Origin: Sipunculus nudus | Lineage: Eukaryota > Annelida > Sipuncula > Golfingiida > Sipunculidae | DNA: 64,000 nt | Assembly (NCBI GenBank): GCA_026874595.1 | Contig: CM049322.1 | Coordinates: 55,986,386-56,050,385, forward strand | Reading direction: 5' to 3' | Shown here: piece after piece, positions 1 through 11,479 of the stretch | How the letters are laid out: each line of letters starts with the position of its first letter | Numbering within the stretch: position 1 is the stretch's first letter | Notes under the pieces: generated by a model | Seen by the model: only the letters and a program-made list of their open reading frames with translations | What the model was told of the DNA's origin: nothing | The model's database searches: none | Translations under genes and position numbers: made by a program

Positions 1-240
1 GGTGATATGTTTCAGGGTCGGACCCACCGAGGGAAAGCGATTTGCAGGTTAATAGGCTGTGGCCAACAGCCGTGTGTCACTTACAAACGAGTGTTTCTTA
101 CCGATTTCCTTGGTGCATTGACACGGAGTTTTGAATTGTTATACACCCTAGACACTGGGCCGGGATGACACAAGCATAGAAAATATCTTGATAGAAAGTG
201 GATCCTACTACGCTGTCTTATAGTCCGGAAACAAAATGGA
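1..240 (+). repeat. diverged SINE-like repeat, copy 1
   Basis: This stretch shares ordered short blocks with 840-1060 and 1580-1965: an 'aggttaa' block, a 'caaacgagt' block, a 'ttccttggtg' block, then a 'gggatgacac' or 'ggtgacac' block. The copies look like diverged members of one short interspersed family. No promoter boxes are visible here because the window starts inside the repeat. It may instead be the tail of some other element. Confidence 0.35.
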
Positions 241-780
241 ACTCTTCATGTGTAAATAATTAGATTAAAAATAAGATAAGATCGCAGAAAATAGAGGCGG
301 TTACTTCAATTTTAAACATTTTTAATAAAAAGTACGTGTGCTTCTGAATAATGTTTAATCCCGCTAGCCTAAAAAAACGAAAACTAACAGTGTGATAATT
401 CTGGTCACGTGGTTGCATTCGTGCTTCAGTTAAGATATTGTATAATTAGCGATATATCAAGTATCAAATATAGAAAATATATTAACTTAAAGCTAAGGGA
501 AAAGCGTGTTATGGTAAACCAATTCCGAAATCTTGTTCAGCTCTTGAAAATCGCCTCCTAATTATACAAAAGAAACCTACCTAACTTAAAATACAATAGA
601 ATTCTTAGTAAAAAAAAGACAGGTCGTTTTAATCCTGGTTATCTCCAAGCGTTTTTATTCTGAGGGGTAATCTAATCATACACAATGCATACCTTCTTTA
701 AAATCAGTTGATTGATTCTTTTTTTCTGAAGGTGATAATCGAAAACCAATGATTTCCAAAGGAATGTTATTACATGTAGT
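240..780. other. AT-rich spacer, nothing recognised
   Basis: AT-rich DNA with no open frame, repeat or RNA signal that I can support. Confidence 0.5.
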
Positions 781-782
781 AA

Positions 783-1110
783 ACCGGCTCCTGAGATCTA
801 GGGGAACAGCATAGAGATCAAAGATCGTGAGTTCGAATTTCAGCCGAGGAGAATCAGATTTTTCATAGTCACCCAGGATAAGCACTCTGCAGGTTAACGG
901 AGGAAACAGTCGTGGTTCAAACAGTGTCACAACGGTCGTGGTTTATTCAAAAACGAGTTTACCTTTTGAGGTTACACGGTGGTATGACCCAGCTATGGGG
1001 ATGACACACACCCAGAACCCGCAGGAGTGGGACATCAGCCTGGGTGATACGAGGTCAAAAACCTGAATTTGAATCTGCAGGTGGACATAGTTCTTTATTA
1101 TGCAAGCATT
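783..1110 (+). repeat. tRNA-derived SINE-like repeat, copy 2
   Basis: A tRNA-like stretch ends in a pol III box B-like sequence (GAGTTCGAATT near 829-839). It is followed by the same ordered blocks as copies 1 and 3. An internal pol III promoter is the usual head of a SINE. Box A is not clearly preserved, so the copy is old. The minus-strand open frames over it (84 and 60 codons) look incidental. Confidence 0.4.
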
Positions 1111-1580
1111 AAACAAATCCACCACACCTATACCTGAAGGTTTACTGCATGTGGTTTCAAAGACATATTTGCAGGATTTTAATATCTACATACGTCACTA
1201 TTTTTACATTGCATTCGATTTCTAAATATGTACGGGTTTGCAAAGAGACAGGATTTATTTTTCTTAAAATAAAATTTGTCGTAAATACTTTAAGTAGAGG
1301 AAATATTCACGCGATTAATTTCTTGTACAGAGCTGCTTCTTTCTGTCCAATAAATAAGTGTATTATATCAGTAACACTAAAATATATTTACATGTGTGTG
1401 TTTAGAAAAACTTATAAGAAGAAGAAGGAAAAACAGAAAGCAATCGCAGAGCGCAAAACTTCCATAGCACCTGCACCTGCTTTCAGCTATTAACAATTGC
1501 TGGGTGTCTTTATAGTCTACGATGTCATTTCAATCATTCAATGTGCTCGTTGTTAGTCTGTTTATAACATTCCCACTGGT
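1110..1580. other. spacer with an unrecognised 114-codon frame
   Basis: A plus-strand frame at 1149-1493 is open for 114 codons but resembles no family I know. Its composition is that of translated AT-rich DNA. I see nothing else here. Confidence 0.3.
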
Positions 1581-1965
1581 GATATCTTGGGAGCGGGCAG
1601 GGTGCCTGACAGTTACAGACAGTCACCCTATATCGCCAGAGCACCGTGGTTAGGCGCTGACTTGGGGTTAACAAAGAATTTACCACAAACGAGTGCGTCT
1701 TTAGGGGGTTCCTTGGTGTAAAGACCTAGCAATGGAAATTATTTCTTACCAAGGATCCTCAGGTGCTGTGGACACCGGGTCTAGGTGACACCAGGATGTA
1801 TAATAATGTGATAGGAATGCACTCCCGAACCGAAATGGAACTCTGCTTATGTACATACATAGGATCAGAATTAGATAAGATAGCATAAACATGGATAAGG
1901 TTATCTCCACAAAAGAAATCACCACGGGGCGGGGGCTCCAGAGACCTAAGGATTGTTAGCACTGA
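1580..1965 (+). repeat. SINE-like repeat, copy 3
   Basis: This is the longest of the three related copies. The blocks 'accacaaacgagtgcg', 'ttccttggtg' and 'ggtgacaccagg' recur in the order seen in copies 1 and 2. 'Accacaa.cg.gtgcg' also recurs in the SINE at 35980-36250, so these may be one family. Confidence 0.4.
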
Positions 1966-2870
1966 CTTTTGTAAGGTCTATTGTAGTAACATATGTTTTG
2001 CCCCAAACTTTAAACTGCAGTGCCTAGCACAGTTCACAGTAGCACACTTAAAACTTTAAACCTGGTTCCATAAATGAAACAAAATATAATTAATAATTTA
2101 ATTTAATTTATTTGATAATTGATTTTATGAATGAGTTATCAAGGGAAACCAGCAATAATAATTTTAGAAAGGACAGAATAATTTAAATCGCCAATTACAA
2201 CAAAGATTTAAACTTGGTCTTCTTAGACCTTCGTCATAACAAATATTGTCATATTTCTTGCATTTTGTATAAATTTAAGAATACAATTAGAATATAATTT
2301 AGTAACACGTTTAAACGATTAATATCACAGTTGTACTCCCGTCGTTTGACATTGACACCAACTGCTCACTTTCCTCCAAAGCGATACCCTATAGAGAGAA
2401 ACACATATATATCTATCAATCCAGAGGAATTATGTCTTTAATGATGCCGTTAATTTTAATTTGACAAAAACACATCTCTAAATGCAAAGCATCCTATAAA
2501 ATCCAGACGATACGTTATTAATGGGCAATCTCTCTTTAATAATCAAGAATGTTTCTTTTAACGAAATCCATTGTCTCTTAATAGACAGTACACGACACAG
2601 ATATTATAACGTATCAGGTATAATACTACTTTTTGCAAGTTTAATTGATCGAATGAAAAACACCGTTTATAGGTAAGGAATAATATTCTCGATGAAAGAA
2701 TTTGCCGTTACTTCAACCTTAAGAAGAATCCATTGATCCTATGTAATTAACCTTTAATGATGCATAGCCCTCATGTCGGACCGATTCATAATAGATAAAA
2801 TATTTACGTGTATATGTACGTAAACATGTTTAGGGTAAAATATGCACAGATACGTGGGGAGGTCTTATGC
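1965..2870. other. AT-rich spacer, nothing recognised
   Basis: No supported feature. The longest frames are short and the composition is simple. Confidence 0.5.
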
Positions 2871-3140
2871 AGGATCGAACAGCGTCGTGTGCAGCTGCAC
2901 ATAGAGGTACAGAAGATGCTGAGATAGCGCAACTAGCGTAGTCAAAGAGTAAACATGAGGTTCGCAAGTCGAGGATGGCAACTACCTCAACAGCAACCAC
3001 CGATCACAAATGTCTAACATGTGGGAGGTTCTTCCATGACCGGATTGGCCTGACAAGTCATCTCCGGACACACATAGATCAGCTACAAACCTTTATCCTC
3101 ATGGTCATCTCCGCAAAGCGATGGACGAACATCATCAAAA
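2870..3140 (+). pseudogene. LINE ORF2 C-terminal remnant with C2H2 zinc finger
   Basis: Read from about 2987, the plus strand encodes a clean finger: C-x2-C-x12-H-x3-H, with KCLTCGRFFHDRIGLTSHLR at the core (Cys codons at 3011 and 3020, last His at 3071). A finger of the form CxxCGR...SRIGLxSHLRTH is the usual C-terminal end of one group of animal non-LTR retrotransposon polyproteins, so this is probably a 5'-truncated LINE end. The frame upstream contains a stop. A genuine zinc-finger gene is less likely, since only one finger is present with no neighbouring exons. Confidence 0.55.
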
Positions 3141-4440
3141 TATGTAATTAATCAGATTCGTTTAATGGCGGTATTCCGTTCAATCTTTTTCTTTCCGGTA
3201 AGTTATTACGTTTACCTCTAAATCCACTTGTAGTCAATTTCTACAGAATATATAGGATATTTTATATAGTTTAGGGGTCGAAATTATGCCTTAGTGCCGA
3301 CCGGATCGACAGATGGACATAAATGATCTACAACAAGAAGTGTTCTGAAACAAAGACGGGTACTGTATGGTAAGAGTAGTTAGAAGGTATCCTCTCTGAC
3401 CTAATTAAAGTAATCTGTCATTGTTAGCAATAATTGATAATACTTTCTACTAACTGCAACATCTTTTCAAGCACCACCATCCCAGTCGCTTCTTGGCCAT
3501 GGTTTCGTCCAAAAGACCGCAGGAAAACTATTTCTCTGTTGTCCTAGCCGGGCATGTTCTCAGACGTGGTACCCCGTCTTTTCAAACAAAATGTAAACAT
3601 GCATTAGAAGACATCGACGATTTGTATTCAGGAGATTAAGACATACCTCGTTGCTCTCAACTGAATTTTTGTTGTGCCACTTGTTTTTATTTTACAGGCA
3701 ACTTTTTTTTAAATCTAAAAAATTAGAAATATTTAGTAGATCTTGTATCTTTAAGTCGACATTCCCTAATGCAAATATAAAACATGAATATGAGCGCACC
3801 TGCTCTTTCTTTTGGTTTCTTTGTTTTGTGTTCATAGTACATTCTAGATATTTACCCAATCAAACTTAACAAATATATTTACCGGTAAAGACACATCAAA
3901 TAATTTGGGGAATCAATATTTTTATTAGGTTACATACCCGCCTGGTGGTTGACCAAGAGCAGCAGAGGTTTGCCATTTGTTATTACATTCTTCGAATCAC
4001 TGCTCAGATCAGTTCTTCACGCTGTCTCTTCTGAATGACGCAGTATTGTGCAAATAAATAATACACCGTAATTATATATGAATAGTCATACATAAGCAAA
4101 GGGAGGATTATCTATATCTCATTATGTTTCTCAACATCTGCACTCTACCACCCAGTATGTAATGAAAACTGAAGGGGATATTACACACAAACCATTTTAA
4201 TATTTAAACCTGCTTTGAGTATAAACAATAGTCCTAACTGACGTTTGATTAGCTTTAATTAAACCTCATTCCTTCTTTTCCATCCTTCCGTTAACTTTAA
4301 GTTCCAGAGAGACAGTTACTTCGTGAATTTTTGCGAATTTTATAAATACTTACCAGAATATTCTAGACTAAATGCACCTTAATTTTACGATGTCAAAGGT
4401 AAACGGGCATGTTTATATTGTTATTTTGTTATAAATAAAA
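3140..4440. other. AT-rich spacer, nothing firmly recognised
   Basis: No open frame beyond about 70 codons and no repeat family that I can name. A possible minus-strand terminal exon near 3920-4000 was considered and rejected. Confidence 0.45.
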
Positions 4441-5330
4441 CAAAAGGTAAACAATGGATTTTGGTAAAACTAAACAACTATATTTTCCAAACAAATGTGT
4501 CGCCTAAGTTCGATCGATGGCAAATTGATGTGATAACTTTCCAAAATTTGATGGATTTTCATGAAACTCCTTATAAATATTTTCCAATTAATTTCTATCA
4601 CGATTATAATCTCGGCAACACCTCGGAATACTTAATCAGGTGAGAGGTCGAAAGACAAAGGACGGTCGTTTTTCTCTCATTACAATTTCACTTTGTTTAG
4701 ATCAAATTACGTGTAGTCGGCAGACATAGGAAAGATTATTGTTATTCGTTTACCAGATACCATTATTATTTTAATTAACATTTACTTAACTTAAAATCTG
4801 AAGCTTTGTATAATGAGGAATCATATATTTAATCCATGCATCATAATTATCATTACATCACAATGATTTCTCAGATGCACTAAATTAATAAAAAATAACT
4901 GTTTGGTGCCTTGCTCTGCCAAGCACAGTATTTTCTTTTATCTTTAAACATTCGCCCTTTTTTGACGTACGTGCGAAGCAAGAGAATAGATGTATGAGTA
5001 TCATGTGATCAGCATATATAAGAAGATAATTTTAGGCGTTCCTAAGTTTCTGCTTCAGATGAACACTTTTCCCCAATTCTCAATCGGCCATGCGTGTGTC
5101 TTAGTATGTGTGTTACCTAGGGATATGATAATACAATAATCAATATGGGATGAACGTTATCTATTTAATTGTCATAACAATGGCATATGAATTATGCAAG
5201 CCATCGGAATTCCTAATTTCAACAGAATTTATAATTTGGCTCCATTTATCGAATTGTTGCAGTTTGTAGTGATATTTAGACAAAATGCCTAATTAGTATA
5301 GAATCTCTGCTCGTTCGTTTCATTCTCGTA
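4440..5330. repeat. dispersed duplicated block A, part 1 (copy at 26.9-27.8 kb)
   Basis: This segment is colinear with 26920-27800. Shared runs include 'gatttcatgaaac' and 'ttataaatatttncc', 'gtttggtgccttgct.tgc', 'gagtatca.gtgat.agcatatata', and 'aatatgg.a..aacgttatctattt'. Divergence is substantial, with many substitutions and small indels. No frame is conserved between the copies, so I treat it as duplicated non-coding DNA or an old unknown element. Confidence 0.6.
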
Positions 5331-5499
5331 TAATGTTTTCAAGCCTTCATTCCTCGGCAGGTGAATATAGACGACACCCCCATTTTATAGATCCTTAAAT
5401 AGAGCGTGGTATTCAAATTAATGCAGTTAAATTGCCATACTCTACAAAGAAGTTTTTGGAGTATATGCCTCTGTCTCTGATATTCAGAAGGATGAGCAC

Positions 5500-5700
5500 C
5501 TTTTGCCTCGGATCGTGGTTAGTAAAGGTGGAGGAACCGGAGAAAACGAGCGTCCTTTGACGGGTCACTACTACCCTCTCTCAACTCCTTGGATCGAACC
5601 CGTGTCTACACAGGAGAGATTTGAGCGTTTACCCCTCGAGTGCGTTTCGACCACCCACGTGACACGAGGAGAATTTACGATATTAGCGAGGTTTTACTGT
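5500..5700 (-). repeat. tRNA-derived SINE head (tRNA-Leu/Ser-like)
   Basis: On the minus strand a perfect box B, GGTTCGATCC, lies near 5588-5600. It is preceded by a tRNA-like body with GGTGGTCGAAACGC in the box A region (near 5650-5660). The box spacing exceeds that of a short tRNA, as in leucine or serine tRNAs. There is no intact acceptor stem, so this is a SINE head rather than a tRNA gene. The plus-strand 72-codon frame over it is incidental. Confidence 0.5.
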
Positions 5701-6480
5701 AATTCAATAATACTATTTTAGGATTATAAACCATTTAATATAAAGAAAATACGTAATTATTTATAAAGATTATTAATTTTTTTCCTTGCTGCTTGTGACA
5801 ACTATTCACTTATGTGTATACGTTTATGAACAGATAGGATATAAATTTGACCGTTTTCGATATATTGTTGCTGGCTTAGAATCGCTCATGCAGTTTAATA
5901 TATACCAGTGTGGTATATCAAGGATTCAATACATTGGAAGTTGCAATATTTAATAATTGTCTGGGAAAAGAGTCGTACTGTTTCATCACATAATTTAGTT
6001 TATTTAAGAGCGACTGTGTTGTGTATGTCTCACTAACACCATATGACACTTGCTGAGGTTTTCTGTTTGAAATGCTGTTAATATAATAAATATTTATAAA
6101 TTTTTTATACATTCAGATTGCAATTGTTTACTTTTATAAAAGATAAATACAATCTTTCCGTATAATAAACAAAATATGTGTCCCGTTTGGATCTGACATT
6201 AGCATCCAGGTAAATCTATTTGAAAAGATACCAAAATCGGTTCTGGCATTCTTCATTTTGAAAATATGTAATGGAAGTCATATGAGATTTTTAATATATT
6301 CATAACATCAACCAACTGGTAGATATAGCTTGGTGGTTTAAGCAAAATGTCAGCTTATGACATCTCGGTCCTTTGTAGAAAAACACAATACAATCCATAA
6401 GCTTTAATGGAAAATTTGACTCATATTATGTTTATCTGAATCTCGACTCAGAAGTTCAACAAGTGGGCCATGGGCTTATC
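5700..6480. other. AT-rich spacer, nothing recognised
   Basis: Only short AT-driven frames. No supported feature. Confidence 0.5.
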
Positions 6481-6599
6481 CTTATAGGAATATTGCTTTG
6501 CAGACGAGAGATTTGGTGTAACCATTTACTTATTATAAGTGACCTCTCTTCCCGCACTCCGAATAAAAACGGTTTAGCTGTTAAACGTTAACATGGTCA

Positions 6600-7620
6600 G
6601 TATATATATTGCTTGCCATCACAAATTCTCATGAATGGAAATCATTTTATTGATACTTTTCATGTTTTTCAAAATGAACGTCTCTCCTTGGCGGAGGTGA
6701 TGCTCTACTCAATATGCTCCTCTTAAAATGGCTGAATGTCATCCCTTTGGCAATCTCCGGATATTCTTAGGAAAATTGTGAGCCAAACAGTTCTGTCTTT
6801 AGACTTCCTTGTACACCGACCATATCAATTAATCTTTGACCTTCGCTTTCGCTCTCTGTGAATAAATCCATTCTGGCTGCATGATTGGAAACCTAAATGT
6901 TCAGTATATCAGAACAGAGATTGCACTAAACAACGTAATAAATCATTATCAGGACCTCTAATTTATGAGTGAATCTATGAGAACTGGGCATAAACCTTTA
7001 AAGCTGGTGAATTGTTTTCTTTAGTATATCAGAACAGAGTTTGCACAAAACAACGCAATAAATCATTATCAGGACCTCTAATTTATGAGTGAATCTATGA
7101 GAACTGGGCGTAAACATTTAAAGCTGGTGAATTGTTTTCTTTGTGATAAAAGCCTGGCATGAATAAAAGTGCAATTATAAATATTCTTTCGCTTGATCCC
7201 TCTGCCATACTGCCAAATCCTCAATTTATACAGTAACATCTGACACTTTGATATTGGATATTCACTTCGCTTGAATTTGTAAGAGCTGAATTTTGAATAA
7301 AATTTGATCGATTTATTTTTTAATTCCTGTTATAATATTTACAATAATGTTTTTATGGCAAACAAAGATGAATAGATCACGTGGATATCGGCGGACATTC
7401 AATGTTTTTACACAATTAAGGAGATGAACACTGCTTTGCATGAATATATCTCAGAAAATATGAGAACCTTCAGCAAGGATTTTCCACAGTTAATGAATGT
7501 CTATAGAAAAGTATAGGAAACAATAACTGCCTCCAAGTTAGTCATTAATTACAATTTTCCATTCTTTTAATTTAATATCACCTAATTTGCTGGAAATGAC
7601 ACATGTTGCACTTTTGGTGA
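6600..7620. repeat. dispersed duplicated block A, part 2
   Basis: Three further partial copies exist: 9460-10290, 27850-28330 and a short one at 26050-26130. All begin near 'catcacaaa.cgt' and contain 'ggcggaggtga' or a close variant. The three longer copies also share the block around 'gatgaa.agatcacgtggatgtcggcgga' (7365-7395, 10012-10042, 28246-28270). Copy order and spacing match, so this is segmental duplication or an old unnamed repeat. No conserved frame was found. Confidence 0.6.
6903..7142. repeat. recent 120-bp tandem duplication
   Basis: Two adjacent 120-bp units (6903-7022 and 7023-7142) are nearly identical, with only a handful of substitutions and no visible indel. The unit runs from 'agtatatcagaacagag' to 'gaattgttttcttt'. 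The other copies of block A have a single unit here, so this is a local, fairly young event. Confidence 0.9.
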
Positions 7621-7626
7621 TTCGGT

Positions 7627-7682
7627 ATATATATATAAATATATAAATATATATAAATATACACATATATATATATATATTG
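7627..7682. repeat. TA-rich microsatellite
   Basis: Imperfect (TA)n with ATAAATA interruptions. Confidence 0.9.
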
Positions 7683-7753
7683 TATCTTCTATATTTGTAT
7701 AACTTTTAAGTGTATATATCTGCGTCTGTGTGTGTGTCCAAAGGAAGCGGAGA

Positions 7754-8099
7754 CTAAAGCCGGGGTTACACTACACGACAATCGCTGGTTAACCGATTAT
7801 CCAACCGTTTATCGTAGCTGGACGCGCGACAAAATTCACCGACAAAATCCTGTTTACACTAAACGACCTTGCTGTTTTTACTTTTATTTTTTTTACATAA
7901 ATACATATAAACACACACATATATATACATACAGTAAGGAATAAGTTTGACATGTCAAACTACTTTTATGTCGGCTGATAATCTGTTGCGACACGCGATT
8001 ATCGCTGAAAAATACTGTTTACACTACATGACAATCGCACAGAAATGCTGAAAATTGTGAGCATCAAGCGATTGTCGTGTAGTGTAACCCCGGCTTTAG
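7754..8099. mobile_element. 346-bp MITE with long perfect terminal inverted repeats
   Basis: The left end CTAAAGCCGGGGTTACACTA (continuing to 7786) is repeated in perfect inverted orientation at the right end (about 8067-8099), giving inverted repeats of about 33 bp. The trinucleotide AGA lies directly outside both ends (7751-7753 and 8100-8102), consistent with a 3-bp target duplication. The interior contains further degenerate copies of the GTTTACACTA motif and an ACACATATA run. There is no coding capacity. A 3-bp target and G/C-rich ends would suit a PIF/Harbinger-like MITE, but the family is not certain. Confidence 0.85.
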
Positions 8100-8104
8100 A
8101 GAAA

Positions 8105-9095
8105 ATACAGGGAGACTTCTTGGAATTGCCAGTCGCGTGTCTAGTCAGCGATGCTTTAGTTCGTTTCAGTGTCATGAAACCAAAACCGTTGTCGTTGATT
8201 TAAAATATTACAACTCCAGGGTGAAAATAAATTATTTATAGCCATTCTGGGGGTCTTTGTGTACAATTCGGCAACTAGTTTGGACGATATCTTGGATTTG
8301 CTAGTCGCGTGACCTGTCGGAGTTGCTTTAGTTTAGGTAAGAGTGTTTTGACCTCAAAAGCATAGAAGTGGATTTCAATATCATTAATCTTGGAAAAAAA
8401 AAGATTTAGAGACATTTTTATGTTCTCGGTGTTCTTTTGGCAGCCACTTTTGGCACCATGTTGGATTGGCCAGTCACCTAAAGAGTCGGCGATACTTGAG
8501 TTAGTTTGAGTTAATGGCTTGACCACAAAAAAAAAAACAGACGATGATTGTTTGATTTATACCCGTTTTGGAGCCCCTGTGTTTAATTATGCAGCCATTT
8601 TGGATTTTCCAGTCACGTGACTAATCGGCGTGCTTTAATTGGTTTCAATGAATGTCTTAACTCCAAAAGAATAGTAGAAAGTATCAATATAACAACTCTA
8701 AGTTGAAAATTAAATGATTTATAGATGCTTTATGGCCATTTTTATGGCCTTGGCGCCCATATTCGCAGCAAATTTAGGCGGGAACGTTATTTGATTTGCC
8801 AGTCACATTACTAGTCAGCCATGCTTTAGTTGATTTCAGTGAATGTCTTCACTCTAAAATATATTAGTTGATACCAATATCACAATTGTAGGTTGAAGTT
8901 ATATGTGGCCATTTTTAGGTTCTTTGTGGCCATTTCGGAAATCATCTGGGATTTACCAGATCTGTGATTACTCAATGATGTTTTTGTTAGTTTAATTGAA
9001 ATTCATGGCGAGGAAAACCATTATTAAATATCAAAATCACAATTATAGATTGAAAAAAATAAATGATTTATGGCCATTTTTAGTTTGTTTTTTTT
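8105..9095. repeat. decayed satellite array, six monomers of about 165 bp
   Basis: A block of the form 'gccagtc.cgtgactagtc.gcgatgctttagtt' recurs at about 8128, 8300, 8469, 8608, 8798 and 8955, with spacings of 140-190 bp. Each monomer also contains 'caatatcacaa' or a similar block, 'taaatgatttatgg' and 'gccatttt...ttctttgtg'. Monomers are strongly diverged, so the array is old. The 83-codon minus-strand frame inside it is not a gene. Confidence 0.8.
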
Positions 9096-9345
9096 AGACC
9101 ATCTTAAAAATAACAAGCTACCGAAAGTCCGCTTTTCTTAGATATTTGGTATGGTTCTCCAGTTGTTCAATTCTACTGTATTCCATTGAAAAACCTTTTG
9201 TAGCAATTTTTTAAGGGTTGAGCTATTTTTTACTCTGAATTAATTCTGACAGGTAATGTGGGACATTGGAACTTCCCGATTATTCCAGAATGATATGATA
9301 AAATATAATCCTTATTGCATCATTGCCATCATTCTAACTTAATAC

Positions 9346-9376
9346 CCCCCCCCCCCAAAACACACACACACACTAG
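9346..9376. repeat. poly-C followed by (CA)n
   Basis: A homopolymer C run passes directly into a CA repeat. Simple sequence only. Confidence 0.9.
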
Positions 9377-9459
9377 CAGGACATGGGCTATCCTTCAAAA
9401 AGTTTTATGGATGAGAGGGCTTGATGATCCTGTTTTACTATATGAGACCATATAAGCCC

Positions 9460-10290
9460 TGCCATCACGAACCGTCGTCCAGTTATATAAGAATATTCAG
9501 TTTATTAATAGTGTTCCTTTATTACAAATGAACATACATCCTTGTCGGAGGTGATTGCTCTGCATAATGTGGTCCCTGCAGATGGCCCGTTGCCATTCCT
9601 GTGTATTCCTTTTTTTAGGAATATCGTGAGTCATACAGTCTGCCTAAATCTTTAACCTTTACTTTATCTTTCTCTCGGTGAATCTATGCTGGTTTACAGA
9701 ATGGAATCTTAAATATTCAAAATCGCATAAAAGTGTTTGCAACAAGTAACGTAATAAAACACATTAATGAACAACCTATAATTACCTGTAGTATAATATA
9801 TGGGCACGATGAATACGCCTCTGAAGCTAGTGCAATTATGGGTGGCATAAGCACGGCATAACTAAAGTCTGAATATCAATATCCTTTCACTCTATCATCT
9901 TGCACAATTCCTTTTTATTAAGTGCATCCTCTAAATAATAGCTTTTCATCAGTAATGGTTCTGGAACATAGAGCTTATTCAGCTTATAGCTTTTAGGTTT
10001 TGTGGCAAACAAAGATGAACAGATCACGTGGATGTCGGCGGACAATTAGTGCTATAACACAATTAGGGAGATTATTCACTGCCTGCTTTGCATGCATATA
10101 TATCAGAAAGTATGAGTAACTTTAGCAGGGATATACCACAGTAAACGAATGTCAGTAGAACAGAATATTGTAAAAAAAACACCAGTTGCCTCCCAGTGAG
10201 TCATTAATTACATTATCTTTTCTTTTAATTCAATTTCATCTAATTTGCTGGCAATGACTCATGTTTCACTGTTAGTGATTCGTAGTATCT
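9460..10290. repeat. dispersed duplicated block A, third copy
   Basis: Colinear with 6610-7620. Shared landmarks are 'catcac.aaccgt', 'cggaggtgatt', 'taggaatatcgtgag', 'gatcacgtggatgtcggcggac', 'ttgcatg.atatat.tcagaaa.tatgag' and 'catctaatttgctgg.aatgac.catgtt'. This copy lacks the 120-bp tandem duplication. Confidence 0.6.
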
Positions 10291-10338
10291 ATCTATTTAT
10301 CTAGCTATATATCAATCTGTCTATCTATCTATTTATCC

Positions 10339-10339
10339 A

Positions 10340-10426
<87 letters not shown>

Positions 10427-10468
10427 TATATATATGTATATATAAATGTGTTTATATATATATTGTTT
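10339..10468. repeat. (CT)n then (TA)n microsatellite
   Basis: CT repeats run to about 10360 and pass into interrupted TA repeats. The Tyr-Ile-rich frames here are translated microsatellite. Confidence 0.95.
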
Positions 10469-10469
10469 T

Positions 10470-10690
10470 TAGCCACTGATGCAGTCCCTCGACCTGGAGT
10501 GTTGTCCCCGGCACGGATCTCCTGTGGTTCGGACGTCTCCCCAATTCCGGTCTGTCTGTGTTGTGAGCAAACAAAGACGCACAAACGAGCTCGTTCTTCG
10601 GGCCAAAGGACACTACTCGAAAACAGTACGTGCCAACCAGCACAGAACTGGCCAAGGGACTTTTACCGCCCTGCACCTGGGCATTTAACT
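10470..10690. other. GC-richer patch, unrecognised
   Basis: About 220 bp of clearly higher GC than the flanks, open in several frames (69-147 codons). One frame continues into the gypsy RT remnant that follows. I recognise no domain. It may be the leading part of the same retroelement or an unrelated fragment. Confidence 0.3.
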
Positions 10691-11475
10691 AATGTATTAC
10701 AATACGATGTAAGAGTTGGAGATGCCTCCCCCATTGAACAGGCACCATATAGGACTAGTCCTCTAAATTTACAAACTATTTACAAGGAATTTCAGTATAT
10801 GATGGATAATGATATCATGGACAATAGTAATACCGCCTGGAGTTTCCCATGTTTGCTGGTGAAAAACCTTGATATGGCCTACAGATATTGAACGGATTAC
10901 CAAAAGGTAAACAATGTAACAGTGCACATACGTTTCCTTTGCCTGGGGTAGAAGATTGTTTATTGATAAGATTAGATCTGCTACATACATTGGCAAGTTT
11001 GATTTGTTTAAAGGATATTGGCAGGTGCCTCTTACAGAAGTGGCTAAATAAAAATCTGCTTTTGTAACTCGAAATGGATTGTACCAGTACAAAGGTTTGC
11101 TTTTCGGAAAGAAAAATGCACCATTTTGCTTTATGAGATGAATTGTTTATTGTCTGGGTTAGAAACTGCAGTTGTTACATTGATGACATAAATGTGTACA
11201 ACCAATCATAAGGGGAACACAAACAAAGTCTGTTAGACCTCTTTGAAAGTTAAAAGGCACTTTTAACTGTTAAACTAGGCAAAAGTTACTTTTGTCGTGC
11301 CACAGCGATTTATCTGGGGCACCAGGTAGGTCAGGGTTGTGATAAAATTATAACCAGTTAAGTGACTGCTATAGAAGTATTCCAGCGAATCAAAAGGAAC
11401 TGATGCGATTCTCAGGAATGTCTGGTTATAGACAATTTTGCCAGAATTTTGGCCTATTAACAAACAAGAAATCTG
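10690..11475 (+). pseudogene. Ty3/gypsy reverse transcriptase remnant
   Basis: Joining frames across stops, the plus strand shows the expected gypsy RT series in order. First comes a leader like PIEQAPYRTSPL (10730-10770), then a 'SNTAWSFPCLLVKN' block (10827-10870) and a TDYQKVNNVT block (10896-10920). These are followed by KGYWQVPLTEVAK (11010-11045), SAFVTRNGLYQYKGL-FGKKNAPF (11055-11130), a decayed Asp-Asp box near 11180, and a KELMRFSGMSGYRQF block (11396-11432). There are many stops and shifts, and no RNase H, integrase or LTR remains. The element is dead and ends abruptly at the GIY-YIG fragment. Confidence 0.75.
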
Positions 11476-11479
11476 CGCA

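Noticed and set aside
3890-4010. Possible minus-strand terminal exon ending in a Gln-Pro-Gly-Gly-Tyr-like tail followed by AATAAA
   Set aside because: The acceptor that would open this frame places a stop at the start of the exon, and no partner exon or paralogue was found.
5503-5721. 72-codon plus-strand frame as a protein gene
   Set aside because: It is the antisense of a tRNA-derived SINE head with an exact box B on the other strand.
10333-10584. Open frames rich in Tyr-Ile over TA repeats (also at 15373-15691, 16184-16411, 23521-23724, 41224-41469 and 55458-55658)
   Set aside because: These are translations of (TA)n microsatellites, open on both strands, with no coding evidence.
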